NCBI RefSeq assembly: GCF_900109735.1
Contig: NZ_FOAS01000014.1
Span: 1 to 64,000, forward strand
From: Atopomonas hussainii
GTDB taxonomy: Bacteria > Pseudomonadota > Gammaproteobacteria > Pseudomonadales > Pseudomonadaceae
Direction of reading: 5' to 3'
Length of the DNA stretch: 64,000 nt
The position numbers were made by a program, and so were the translations under genes. This document shows, piece by piece, positions 53,723 through 63,821 of this stretch. Below the pieces are notes generated by a model, which did not search any database, was not told the origin of the DNA, and saw nothing but the letters and a program-made list of their open reading frames with translations. Each line of letters starts with the position of its first letter. Position 1 is the first letter of the stretch.

Positions 53723-54766
53723 TTAAACGTTGCCCTGACAAACCGTTAACACGTATTCGGCCACTTGTGCCCCTTGTTGTGCATGTTCGCGATTACGCTG
53801 TGCCAGCAAGCCAAGCTGCTGCAAACTGCTGTTAATGGTGGTGACGGCTTGGGTTTGTTCCATTCGCGCGTGTTCCAATTCGTGCATTTGATCATTCAGC
53901 ACTTGGCTGCACTGATCGATATTTAACGTCGCCGCTTGCGCTTGCTCGGCGCATTGCTGAGTTTGTTCCGCGGCATCATCGACCCCTTGTACGCAGCCTT
54001 GCAGCGCATCAATTTGCGCCTGCATGGCTTCGATACTTTGCGCAATTTCACCGGCCGAGGCTTGGCTGCGTTGCGACAATGCCCTTACCTCGTCGGCGAC
54101 AACCGCAAAACCACGGCCATATTTGCCGGCGCGCGCTGCCTCAATAGCCGCATTCAGGGCTAACAGGTTGGTTTGCTGAGCGATCATCGCAATGATCTTG
54201 CTGACATCGGCAATCTGCGCGCTGTGAGCTTGCAACATCTGTAATTGCTCACGGGTTTGGCAAACCTGCTGTGCCACGCTCTGCATTTGGCTGTGCATGC
54301 GCTGCACTAACTCTGTGGCCTGCGCGGATTGCTCACGCATCTTGCGCCCAGTGTGCTGGCAATGCCGACCAAGATCGGCGCCGGCCTGCAACGTGGCGTC
54401 AAATTGCTCTACCGCTGCGGCAATCGAGCTGGTCGCCAGACTTTGCTCAGAGATATCGCAGGCTAGCTGTTCACTGGTCGTGTTGAGTTCGCTGGCCGCA
54501 TGCTCGACTTGCGCCAGCACTTGGCGCTGCCGCTCGCCCAAGCGCCGCTCTTCGAGGGGCAACCAAGCCTGCCCCGGCGGTAATTGGCGAACCCGCTGCA
54601 GCAATAACGCCAAGGCAAAATAAGCCAACAGCAGCGCCGTCAAAATCACCAAGGCCGGCTGTTGGCGCAACTGCCATAACAAGCTCACCGAGATAGACAG
54701 CAGCAAAGCAACCGTCGCCAGCGGCCCAAGTCGACGTAACAGCACTCCTGCGGGTTGCAGCAACAT
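53723..54766 (-). CDS. Methyl-accepting chemotaxis protein lacking a periplasmic domain
   Basis: This encodes 347 residues from the ATG at 54766, which has GGGAGG at ideal spacing; an upstream in-frame start at 54847 has no such site. Two hydrophobic helices (about 15-32 and 38-56) are joined by only a few residues, so there is no periplasmic ligand domain. The rest is an MCP signalling domain with the conserved tip '[20 protein letters not shown]' and '[17 protein letters not shown]'. There is no clear HAMP domain. The short downstream gene encodes a membrane helical protein that could supply the sensory part. Confidence 0.88.
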   Translation of the reverse strand: MLLQPAGVLLRRLGPLATVALLLSISVSLLWQLRQQPALVILTALLLAYFALALLLQRVRQLPPGQAWLPLEERRLGERQRQVLAQVEHAASELNTTSEQLACDISEQSLATSSIAAAVEQFDATLQAGADLGRHCQHTGRKMREQSAQATELVQRMHSQMQSVAQQVCQTREQLQMLQAHSAQIADVSKIIAMIAQQTNLLALNAAIEAARAGKYGRGFAVVADEVRALSQRSQASAGEIAQSIEAMQAQIDALQGCVQGVDDAAEQTQQCAEQAQAATLNIDQCSQVLNDQMHELEHARMEQTQAVTTINSSLQQLGLLAQRNREHAQQGAQVAEYVLTVCQGNV

Positions 54767-55018
54767 GACGTGCCTCCCTGGCATTGCGCCAAACCAATAA
54801 AGACTCCTCCGCTGAGCAAGAGGCGTTCCAGCTTTACGCAGCGCCATAATTTGGGCGTCAAATGTGCTTTAACCTTCGCCATCCTGCTCCGCATGGCCAC
54901 TAAAACGCCACACGGCACACCCCTGAACGCACCAAAACAGCGCATTCGATCGACAAAGCATTCTTGACCCTACCGTAACGCGGTGCGTTACCCTGCAAGT
55001 CACCGCGCAGGAGCCGCC

Positions 55019-56098
55019 ATGAGCAAACCGCACGCCTTCGACACCACCGTAGGGCTTTTCGAAACCGGGCAACGCAGCATGATGCTGTACCTACTGCTCT
55101 GGACTGCCGCCGTGCTGCTGCTATTCGCCGGTCTGCAATGGCAGGACGGCAACTGGCTGTTTGCCGGGCTAGAAGTAGCCTGCAGCCTGTTGCTGGCGTT
55201 CTCTGCCCTGCGGGTGCGCCGTATGTCGCGCATTACATGGCTGATCTATGCCTACTTGCTGCCCACCAGCGCTTTTTTGCTCTACATCATCGTCATGCCC
55301 GACGCCTCTAAAACGGCCTTTGTCTGGCTCTACAGCATTCCGCCGCTGGCTTACTTGTTATTAGGCAAAATGCGCGGCTTGCTGATCAGCGTGCCGTTCT
55401 TAATGCTCGGCTTTGCCGCTTACCTCAGCCAGTTTGGTTGGCCAAGTAATGCCCACCAAATGATTGACCTCGGCAATGCCGTGCTCTGCGCTTTGGCGAT
55501 CTTGGTGTTTGTGCATTTATACGAGAGCCGCCGCCAAGAAGCCTATGCCGCGCTGGCCTTGCAAGCGCGGGTTGACTCGCTCACCGGCTTAGCCAATCGC
55601 GCTCATTTTCAGCAAACCCTGCAACACGGCCTCGCCGCTGCCGAACGCTCAGGGTTGCCGCAGGTGTTGGTCATCATGGATATCGACCACTTCAAACGCA
55701 TCAACGACCAATACGGCCACCAAGCCGGTGATCAAGCGTTGCAGCAGGTTAGTAAGTGCCTGCGTGAGCGGGTGCGCTTGAGCGACAGCGTTGGCCGAAT
55801 CGGCGGCGAAGAATTCGCCATTCTGCTACACAACACCGAGCTACACGCCGCAGAACCTATGATTCAGGCGTTACGCGAACAAATCGCCAACACGCCCCTG
55901 CAACTGGGCGAGGACACCTTAACCCTGTCGGCCACCTTCGGCTTGGCGCAGTGGCCAGCCGATGGTCGCAGCATGAATGAGCTGTTTCGCAAGGCGGACA
56001 TGCGCCTGTATCGCGGCAAACAAGGAGGCCGCAATCGTTTGGTTTGCGACGATCACAGCAGCCTGTCGGCAAATCACACCAGCACTTCGCAAGACTAA
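55019..56098 (+). CDS. Membrane-bound GGDEF diguanylate cyclase
   Basis: This encodes 359 residues from the ATG at 55019 with CAGGAGC upstream. The N-terminal half (about residues 20-180) has around six hydrophobic helices, a MASE-like membrane sensor. The GGDEF domain (about 195-350) has 'GRIGGEEFAILL' and the inhibitory site RLSD just before it, so it should be an active, feedback-inhibited cyclase. It is divergent from the split chemoreceptor pair. A small ORF follows after 1 nt. Confidence 0.9.
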   Translation: MSKPHAFDTTVGLFETGQRSMMLYLLLWTAAVLLLFAGLQWQDGNWLFAGLEVACSLLLAFSALRVRRMSRITWLIYAYLLPTSAFLLYIIVMPDASKTAFVWLYSIPPLAYLLLGKMRGLLISVPFLMLGFAAYLSQFGWPSNAHQMIDLGNAVLCALAILVFVHLYESRRQEAYAALALQARVDSLTGLANRAHFQQTLQHGLAAAERSGLPQVLVIMDIDHFKRINDQYGHQAGDQALQQVSKCLRERVRLSDSVGRIGGEEFAILLHNTELHAAEPMIQALREQIANTPLQLGEDTLTLSATFGLAQWPADGRSMNELFRKADMRLYRGKQGGRNRLVCDDHSSLSANHTSTSQD

Positions 56099-56099
56099 G

Positions 56100-56279
56100 A
56101 TGAGCGCTACACCCATAACCCCAGCACAAGCCCAACAACAGGCCCGCGAACTCCTCGCCAAGCGCGCTGAACTAGGCCCCGCTTGGCTCGATTGGGTCGC
56201 AGCGCAGCTGTTTGCCTGCCCATCACAGCAACATGCCCGTGCCATTCGCCGTGCCCTGCAGGCGCTGATGCAGGGCTAA
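56100..56279 (+). CDS. Small protein of unknown function downstream of the diguanylate cyclase
   Basis: This encodes 59 residues, MSATPITPAQAQQQARELL..., from the ATG at 56100, one base after the cyclase stop. It is a Gln/Ala-rich, amphipathic helical peptide with one Cys and a basic C-terminal half ('HARAIRRALQALMQG'). Placement immediately after the cyclase stop and before a terminator supports it being a real gene, translated by coupling. I do not recognise it; alternatively it could be a chance frame. Confidence 0.5.
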   Translation: MSATPITPAQAQQQARELLAKRAELGPAWLDWVAAQLFACPSQQHARAIRRALQALMQG

Positions 56280-56296
56280 AAGCTTTTTTGCGGCAC

Positions 56297-56333
56297 AAAA
56301 AAAGAAGCCCTGATTGCTCAGGGCTTCTTTTTG
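56297..56333. terminator. Terminator between the diguanylate cyclase operon and tRNA-Ser
   Basis: GAAGCCCTGA (56304-56313) pairs with TCAGGGCTTC (56318-56327), with A- and T-runs on either side. It can serve the cyclase operon and the minus-strand tRNA. Confidence 0.88.
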
Positions 56334-56337
56334 ATTT

Positions 56338-56427
56338 TGGCGGAGGCGGTGAGATTCGAACTCACGGAAGAGTTTCCCCTTCGACGGTTTTCAAGACCGT
56401 TGCTTTCAACCGCTCAGCCACACCTCC
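56338..56427 (-). tRNA. tRNA-Ser (anticodon UGA)
   Basis: The minus strand gives a 90-nt class II tRNA with long variable arm and encoded CCA (complement of 56338-56340). The acceptor stem GGAGGTG/CGCCTCC, T-loop 'AGTTCGAATCT' and anticodon loop CTTGAAA (anticodon TGA) identify serine. Confidence 0.95.
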
Positions 56428-56524
56428 AAAATGTCCGCGCAATATACCTAAACTTTTTCATCTGTCAAAGCATCACCTTAAAAAATCAAAGAGTTACAGG
56501 ATATTTTTGCTGGGTTTTGAGGTC

Positions 56525-56552
56525 TTGGCGAAATCAGTCGCTCTGGTATGAT
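56525..56552 (+). promoter_or_regulatory. Probable sigma-70 promoter for yccA
   Basis: TTGGCG (56525-56530), a 16-bp spacer and TATGAT (56547-56552) lie 54 nt upstream of the yccA start. It is the best -35/-10 match in the 180-nt gap. Confidence 0.6.
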
Positions 56553-56606
56553 CAATCCCACACGTCCGTGTCGCGCATGGAGCGCGTTTTCCCTAAGGAG
56601 ATAGCG

Positions 56607-57272
56607 ATGCAACAGCAGCAATATCAAACACTGGAGCAGGCACAAGGCAGCAGCGACGTCAGTGCCGTGCTGCGCAACACCTATGGCCTGCTAGCGATGA
56701 CACTGGCTTTCAGTGCTCTGATGGCTTATGTCTCGCAGCAAATGCGCCTGCCACACCCAGGCATCATCATCACCTTGGTGGCCTTCTACGGCCTGTTCTT
56801 TGCCACTTACAAACTGCGTAATTCAGGCTGGGGCTTAGTCACCACGTTCGCCCTGACCGGCTTTATGGGTTACACCTTAGGCCCGATTCTTAACCACTAC
56901 CTCGGCATGGCCAATGGCGGTAGCATCATCAGCTCGGCCATGGGTATGACTGCGCTGGTGTTCTTCGGTTTGTCGGCCTATGTACTAACTACCCGTAAAG
57001 ACATGAGCTTCTTAGGTGGCTTTATTGTCGCCGGCTTCTTTGTCTTGATCGGTGCCATGCTGCTGGGTTTCTTTTTCCAGATCCCGGGCTTGCAGCTGGC
57101 GATCAGCGCCGGTTTTGTGCTGTTTGCTTCGGCGTGCATCCTGTTTGAAACCAGCAACATCATCCACGGCGGCGAGCGTAACTACATCATGGCCACCATT
57201 GGCCTGTATGTATCGATCTACAACTTGTTCGTCAGCCTGCTACAGCTGATTGGCGCCTTCAGTGACGACTGA
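56607..57272 (+). CDS. yccA: Bax inhibitor-1 / YccA-family inner membrane protein
   Basis: This encodes 221 residues from the ATG at 56607 with AAGGAG upstream; the long open frame before it covers the tRNA and is not coding. Seven hydrophobic helices and the terminal '[20 protein letters not shown]' are characteristic of the BI-1/YccA family. In E. coli YccA interacts with FtsH and protects the Sec translocon. It precedes the tus operon, as in P. aeruginosa. A terminator follows directly. Confidence 0.93.
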   Translation: MQQQQYQTLEQAQGSSDVSAVLRNTYGLLAMTLAFSALMAYVSQQMRLPHPGIIITLVAFYGLFFATYKLRNSGWGLVTTFALTGFMGYTLGPILNHYLGMANGGSIISSAMGMTALVFFGLSAYVLTTRKDMSFLGGFIVAGFFVLIGAMLLGFFFQIPGLQLAISAGFVLFASACILFETSNIIHGGERNYIMATIGLYVSIYNLFVSLLQLIGAFSDD

Positions 57273-57276
57273 TCAA

Positions 57277-57318
57277 GCCCGCACCACGGAGAGGCTCGCC
57301 TAGCGCGGGCCTTTTTTT
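57277..57318 (+). terminator. Terminator between yccA and tusD
   Basis: GCCCGC (57277-57282) pairs with GCGGGC (57305-57310) around a long loop, followed by a T-run (57312-57318). It lies 2 nt before the tusD start, so it may attenuate rather than fully stop transcription into tus. Confidence 0.75.
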
Positions 57319-57320
57319 CT

Positions 57321-57713
57321 ATGCAATTTGCCATCGCCGTTTTCAGCGCCCCTGAACAAGCCTCTAACCGCCGCGCACTGCGCTTTGCCGAAGCCGTCTT
57401 GGCCGAAGGTCATGCGATTAGCCGCTTGTTCTTCTATCAAGCCGGTGTACACAGTGCGTCAAGCCAGCAAGTCACCGCGCAAGATGAGCTGGATTTGCCC
57501 CGCGCCTGGCACGAGTTTGTTACCCAGCACCAGCTCGATGCGGTGGTGTGCATTGCCGCTGCCCTGCGCCGTGGCCAGCTGAACCAAGCAGAAGCTGAAC
57601 GCTATAACCGCGACGGCTACAGTGTGCAGACACCGTGGGAGTTGTCCGGCTTAGGCCAGCTGCACGACGCCGCGCAAAGCGCCGATCGACTGATCTGCTT
57701 TGGGGGGCCGTGA
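57321..57713 (+). CDS. tusD: Sulfurtransferase complex subunit TusD
   Basis: This encodes 130 residues. TusD (DsrE-like) accepts persulfide sulfur from TusA in the relay that makes 5-methylaminomethyl-2-thiouridine at the tRNA wobble position. The active Cys is in 'DAVVCIAAALRRG' (about residue 75), after 'ISRLFFYQAGVHSAS'. The stop overlaps the tusC start (TGATG). The ribosome binding site falls inside the preceding terminator's T-run area, with only CTTTTTTTCT upstream, so the start is poorly marked; length and Cys position support 57321. Confidence 0.88.
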   Translation: MQFAIAVFSAPEQASNRRALRFAEAVLAEGHAISRLFFYQAGVHSASSQQVTAQDELDLPRAWHEFVTQHQLDAVVCIAAALRRGQLNQAEAERYNRDGYSVQTPWELSGLGQLHDAAQSADRLICFGGP

Positions 57714-58069
57714 TGAGCAAATCTCTGTTATTGGTCAGCCGTCATGCGCCCTGCTCCGGCAGCACGCCGCGCGAACTGTTAGACATCGCCCTCGCTGGCG
57801 GCGCGTTTGATTTACCGATCAGCCTGCTGTTTTTGGATGACGGCGTGTTTCAGTTATTTACCCCGAACTTCGCCGCCCTTGAGCAGAAAAACTTAAGCGC
57901 CAACCTGCAAGCCTTGCCGATGTTTGGCGTCGAGCAGCTTTACGTGGCCGAGCGCTGCCTGCGTGATCGCGGTTTAGACAGCACCAAAGCTCAACCTGCC
58001 GTGCAGTGTTTAGATGACGCCGCGATCAGTGCCTTGTATGCAAGCCACGACTTAGTGATAACGCTGTGA
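57713..58069 (+). CDS. tusC: Sulfurtransferase complex subunit TusC
   Basis: This encodes 118 residues from the ATG at 57713, which overlaps the tusD stop. The DsrF-like fold is marked by 'PRELLDIALAGGAFDLPISLLFLDDGVFQL' spread over residues 19-48. The reading frame continues upstream to 57635, but that part lies inside tusD. TusC is a structural partner of TusB and TusD in the hexameric complex. The stop overlaps the tusB start (TGATG). Confidence 0.9.
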   Translation: MSKSLLLVSRHAPCSGSTPRELLDIALAGGAFDLPISLLFLDDGVFQLFTPNFAALEQKNLSANLQALPMFGVEQLYVAERCLRDRGLDSTKAQPAVQCLDDAAISALYASHDLVITL

Positions 58070-58374
58070 TGAAAACCCTGCACTTACTCAGCCACTCGCC
58101 CTTTACCGACCAGCGCCTGACCAGCTGCCTGCATGTGATCGGCGCGAACGACGGTTTGTTACTCACCGGCGATGCCGTACTGGCGCTACAGCCCGGCAGT
58201 CTACAGCGCAAAGCGTTAGAGCTAATGCCCGCCGGGGTGCAGCTCTTTGCGCTAGAAGAAGACCTGATAGCCCGCCACTTGCAAGACTGTCTGCCCGAGC
58301 GCGTGAACAGCGTTGATTACCCTCGCTTCGTGGCATTAAGCCTGCAAGCGGACAAGGTCAACAGCTGGCTATGA
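58069..58374 (+). CDS. tusB: Sulfurtransferase complex subunit TusB
   Basis: This encodes 101 residues (MKTLHLLSHSPFTD...) from the ATG at 58069, overlapping the tusC stop; a GTG one codon earlier is possible. DsrH-like, with 'DGLLLTGDAVLAL' and 'LFALEEDLIAR'. It completes the TusBCD complex. Its stop overlaps the tusE start by 4 nt (ATGA). Confidence 0.9.
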   Translation: MKTLHLLSHSPFTDQRLTSCLHVIGANDGLLLTGDAVLALQPGSLQRKALELMPAGVQLFALEEDLIARHLQDCLPERVNSVDYPRFVALSLQADKVNSWL

Positions 58375-58709
58375 GCATCTTGCTGCTAGCCGATGGCAGT
58401 CAGCTAGCGCTGGATAAAGACGGCTTTCTGGCTGACTTTAACCAGTGGAGCGAGCCCGCCGCGCAAGCCTTGGCTGCACTAGAAAACCTCACGCTGAGCG
58501 ACGCGCACTGGCAGGTCATTCACTTGCAGCGTCAGTTTTATGCTGAATTTCAGCTGGCTCCGGCCATGCGTCCTTTGGTCAAATACATTGCGCAACACGC
58601 CGGCAGCGAGCTGGGCAATAGCCTGCGCTTGAATCAGCTGTTTCCCGGCAGCCCCGCCAAACTGTCTGCCCGCCTCGCGGGTTTGCCCAAACCGAATAAT
58701 TGCTTATGA
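58371..58709 (+). CDS. tusE: TusE / DsrC-family sulfur carrier
   Basis: This encodes 112 residues. It ends with the DsrC-type tail 'GLPKPNNCL', in which the penultimate Cys is the persulfide carrier that takes sulfur from TusD to MnmA. 'DGFLADFNQWSEPAAQALA' and 'RPLVKYIAQH' are typical family blocks. Only the TusE function is expected in this aerobic-type context, without dsr genes nearby. Its stop overlaps the ybiB start (ATGA). Confidence 0.92.
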   Translation: MSILLLADGSQLALDKDGFLADFNQWSEPAAQALAALENLTLSDAHWQVIHLQRQFYAEFQLAPAMRPLVKYIAQHAGSELGNSLRLNQLFPGSPAKLSARLAGLPKPNNCL

Positions 58710-59677
58710 CCCTGACCACGCCCGCAGAACACCCCTTCGCCACCTATGTCCGTATTCTCGGCAAGGGCCAGCGCGGCTCGCGCGGGCTCACCCGCGAAGA
58801 GGCTGAGCACGCCATGGGCATGGTGATGCGCGGCGAAGTGACCGATGAGCAACTCGGCGCCTTTCTCATGCTGCTGCGCTTTAAAGAAGAGTCGCCCGAA
58901 GAGCTGGCCGGTTTTTGCAGTGCCGTACGCGCCGAAATCAACGCCCCAGAGATTGCCGTCGACCTTGACTGGCCCAGCTATGCCGGCAAAAAACGTCAGC
59001 TGAATTGGTATCTGCTGGCGGCCAAGTGTTTGGCCAAGCAAGGCCATCGCGTGTTTTTGCATGGAGGCGGCGCGCACACCGCTGGGCGCTTGTATAGCGA
59101 AGCACTGCTCGCTGATCTCGACATTCCCCTCTGTCACGACTGGCAGAGCGTGGCGCAAGCGTTGGACCAGCACAACATTGCCTTCATGCCGCTGGCTGCT
59201 TGGTCGCCGCGTCTGCAACACATGATCGACCTGCGCAATATCTTAGGTCTGCGCTCGCCGATTCACTCCCTAGTGCGTTTGATCAACCCGCTGCAGGCCC
59301 GTTGCGGCCTGCAAAGTATTTTCCATCCCGGCTACCAAGCCGTACACCAAGAAGCTAGCCGCTTACTGGGCGACCATGCTTTGGTGATCAAAGGCGACGG
59401 TGGCGAAGTGGAAATGCGCCCCGACGTCGACAGCGACGTGCTCGGCACCCAAGCCGGAACCTCGTGGACGGAGCGCTGGTCGGCACTGAGCAACCAACGC
59501 CTGATGAAGCCCGAGCAGCTTGACCCAGCCCAGTTGCGTAGCGTGTGGACGAAAACCACCAGCGATGCGTACGGAGAACTGGCCGCACAGGCAACCATGG
59601 CCCTGGCCTTACGCGGCTTAGGCCTCGAACAAGACGAAGCCCAGCAGCGCGCGCAGCAGTATTGGCAAGCGCGTTAA
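58706..59677 (+). CDS. ybiB: YbiB-like (anthranilate phosphoribosyltransferase-related) protein
   Basis: This encodes 323 residues from the ATG at 58706 (MTLTTPAEHPFATYVRIL), overlapping tusE by 4 nt. It has the TrpD-like fold: N-terminal helices with 'LTREEAEHAMGMVMRGEVTD', and 'RSPIHSLVRLINPL' and 'LVIKGDGGEVEMRPD' in the nucleoside domain. YbiB proteins lack full TrpD activity and have been described as DNA-binding; the role in the tus operon is unexplained. The end overlaps the convergent binding-protein gene by 4 nt. Confidence 0.88.
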   Translation: MTLTTPAEHPFATYVRILGKGQRGSRGLTREEAEHAMGMVMRGEVTDEQLGAFLMLLRFKEESPEELAGFCSAVRAEINAPEIAVDLDWPSYAGKKRQLNWYLLAAKCLAKQGHRVFLHGGGAHTAGRLYSEALLADLDIPLCHDWQSVAQALDQHNIAFMPLAAWSPRLQHMIDLRNILGLRSPIHSLVRLINPLQARCGLQSIFHPGYQAVHQEASRLLGDHALVIKGDGGEVEMRPDVDSDVLGTQAGTSWTERWSALSNQRLMKPEQLDPAQLRSVWTKTTSDAYGELAAQATMALALRGLGLEQDEAQQRAQQYWQAR

Positions 59678-60492
59678 GGGCTCTCTTTAGGCGCTATGTG
59701 GTTGCGTTGCTGCTCGCGCCAACGAGCAGCATTGATCGCCAGCAACTCTTCAGGCACGCCACTGCCGGCCAAACGCAACATCACTTGGGCTAACTGCCCG
59801 CGCAGTGTGGGTGTATTACAGGGTGAGGTGTGCGACAAGGTTAGATACAAGCCTTCCGCGCTAATGGCCGGGTCCTGAGCTTCTATCTGCCCGGTGAACC
59901 CTTGCTTATCCACATGCGCCTGCGCCGGATAACGCTCGTACAGCACGTAGTCGATACGCCCACGCAGCAACATGCCCAAGGCTTGATCTAAAGCCGGCAC
60001 CTCTTCAACGGTCAGAAAGTCTTCGGCAAAGCGGTCAAAGGCTTGACCAAAGCTGTTATTCACCACTGTCGCGCCTTTGCGATTACGCAGACTTTCCCAA
60101 CCCAGATACGGCCAGTCGGCCTCTTTGCGCTGCCACACGACGCTGGTGGCACTGAGAAATGCCGGATACACGTAATCCATCCAGCCCAAACGCTCTGCCG
60201 TTAAAAAAGCGCCAGCGAGCATGTCGTAGCGACCGCTTTTAACCTCTTGCTGGGCACGCGACCAAGGCCCCGTGTACAGCACTTGCACCTTAATGCCGAG
60301 CTCTAAGCCAATACGCTTGGCTAAATCGGCATTGGCACCTATCAGTTGCTGCGGCTGCTGCGGGTCGCGCCACAAATACGGCGGGTATTCGGGATTGCCC
60401 GTAAGTAACAACTGCTCACAACGATGCTCTGCAGCCTGCAACGACCAGCTGACACACAACGCACCTAGCAAAACCAGGCCTGACTTAAGCAC
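59674..60492 (-). CDS. Orphan periplasmic solute-binding protein (family 3)
   Basis: This encodes 272 residues from a GTG with AGAGGAAG upstream. The signal peptide (MLKSGLVLLGALCVSWSLQA) is cleaved after QAA or nearby. The mature protein starts with 'LLLTGNPEYPPYLW', then 'GANADLAKRIGLELGIKVQVL' and 'GRYDMLAGAFLTAERLG', the layout of SBP_bac_3 amino-acid binding proteins. No ABC permease or ATPase is adjacent, so its transporter or signalling partner is unknown. It overlaps ybiB by 4 nt tail-to-tail. Confidence 0.8.
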   Translation of the reverse strand: MLKSGLVLLGALCVSWSLQAAEHRCEQLLLTGNPEYPPYLWRDPQQPQQLIGANADLAKRIGLELGIKVQVLYTGPWSRAQQEVKSGRYDMLAGAFLTAERLGWMDYVYPAFLSATSVVWQRKEADWPYLGWESLRNRKGATVVNNSFGQAFDRFAEDFLTVEEVPALDQALGMLLRGRIDYVLYERYPAQAHVDKQGFTGQIEAQDPAISAEGLYLTLSHTSPCNTPTLRGQLAQVMLRLAGSGVPEELLAINAARWREQQRNHIAPKESP

Positions 60493-60633
60493 GGCGTACT
60501 TCCTCTTAAGCTAGAACGGCAAACGCCTTATGGTAGTGTAGCCAAGCTACCCGCCCAAGCCGGCGGAATGACGCGCACTCTGTCCGCACGCCGCGCCGGC
60601 TCCTCGTGCAGCCAACCCATATAAGGAAATCCC

Positions 60634-61569
60634 ATGCTTAAAAAAGCCGCTCTCGCCCTAGGCCTGCTGCTCGGCGCCGCTGCTGCCACCGTGTATTTCT
60701 ATCCCCAAGCTGTACTGCCCGTGGCCCGCCAGTACGAACTACTGCGTGCTGATCTCGAGCATGAAAGCGCACGCGTGGGGCAAATCAATTACCACTTTTA
60801 TCGCGGTGGCCCAACCGATGCACCAACGCTGGTGCTACTGCACGGCTTTGGCGCCAACAAAGACAATTGGGTGCGCATGGCCCAGCACTTAACCCAAGAT
60901 TACCAAGTGATCGCCATCGACCTGCCCGGCTTTGGTGACAGCGATAAACCCAACAACATCAGTTACGACGTGGGCAGCCAAGCCGAGCGCGTTGCTCAGC
61001 TGACGAAAGAACTCGGCATCACGCGCTTTCACATTGCCGGCAACTCGATGGGCGGGCATATCGCCGCGTTAGTCGCGGCGCGTCACCCCAGTCGCGTGCT
61101 CAGCCTTGGTCTGTTGGATAACGGCGGCATTACCGCGCCGAAAAAAAGCGAACTGTTTGAGCGCCTAGAGCGCGGCGAACCGAACCCGCTGGTGGTGTAT
61201 AAGCCGGAAGACTTCGACAAGCTGCTGGAGTTTGTCTTCGTAAAGCAGCCGCCGATCCCCGCCCCGCTGAAAGCGCACTTCGCCGCCGAAGCCTTGGCCA
61301 ACCAAGGCCAGAATGACCTAATTTTTAGCCATCTGCGTGATCGTTATATTCCCCTTGAGCCGGAGCTGGGCAAAATCAAAGTTCCGACTTTGTTGCTGTG
61401 GGGCGATCAAGACCGCGTATTGGATGTGAGCAGCATCGAAGTGATGCAACCGCTGCTGGCCAAGCCCAGCGTGGTGATCATGAAAGACTGCGGCCACGCG
61501 CCGATGCTCGAACGCCCGGAAGAAACCGCCGAGCATTACCGTGCGTTTTTAAACAAAGCACGCAGTTAA
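60634..61569 (+). CDS. plaF: Membrane-anchored alpha/beta-hydrolase, PlaF-like phospholipase
   Basis: This encodes 311 residues with ATAAGGAAAT upstream. An N-terminal hydrophobic helix (about residues 5-24) anchors it in the inner membrane. The hydrolase domain has the oxyanion 'LLHGFGANKDNW', nucleophile Ser138 in 'AGNSMGGH', Asp258 in 'WGDQD' and His288 in 'CGHAPML'. These positions correspond closely to the triad reported for P. aeruginosa PlaF (PA2949), a phospholipase A that remodels membrane lipids. Other lipase or esterase activity is possible. A terminator follows. Confidence 0.8.
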   Translation: MLKKAALALGLLLGAAAATVYFYPQAVLPVARQYELLRADLEHESARVGQINYHFYRGGPTDAPTLVLLHGFGANKDNWVRMAQHLTQDYQVIAIDLPGFGDSDKPNNISYDVGSQAERVAQLTKELGITRFHIAGNSMGGHIAALVAARHPSRVLSLGLLDNGGITAPKKSELFERLERGEPNPLVVYKPEDFDKLLEFVFVKQPPIPAPLKAHFAAEALANQGQNDLIFSHLRDRYIPLEPELGKIKVPTLLLWGDQDRVLDVSSIEVMQPLLAKPSVVIMKDCGHAPMLERPEETAEHYRAFLNKARS

Positions 61570-61586
61570 TCAATACTGCGCCAACA

Positions 61587-61617
61587 AAAAAGGGCATGCC
61601 GTGGCATGCCCTTTTTA
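61587..61617. terminator. Bidirectional terminator between plaF-like and fadH
   Basis: GGGCATGCC (61592-61600) and GGCATGCCC (61603-61611) form a perfect stem. An A-run lies before it and a T-run after it, so it serves both convergent genes. Confidence 0.88.
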
Positions 61618-61632
61618 TTGACCGCGAAACGC

Positions 61633-63765
<2,133 letters not shown>

Positions 63766-63769
63766 TCAC

Positions 63770-63807
63770 AATAACCCTAATTAACAAGTTAATAACCCTA
63801 ACTAACA
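63770..63807. repeat. Tandem 17-bp direct repeat in the fadH upstream region
   Basis: aataaccctaattaaca (63770-63786) and aataaccctaactaaca (63791-63807) match at 16 of 17 positions, with a 21-bp period (two DNA turns). They lie 100-138 nt upstream of fadH and 15-52 nt upstream of the next gene, so they may be paired regulator sites for the divergent promoters. Confidence 0.6.
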
Positions 63808-63821
63808 GACTGGAACCTGCC

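Noticed and set aside
56331..56606. YccA extended upstream through tRNA-Ser
   Set aside because: The extension is the complement of the tRNA and terminator; a proper AAGGAG sits before the ATG at 56607.
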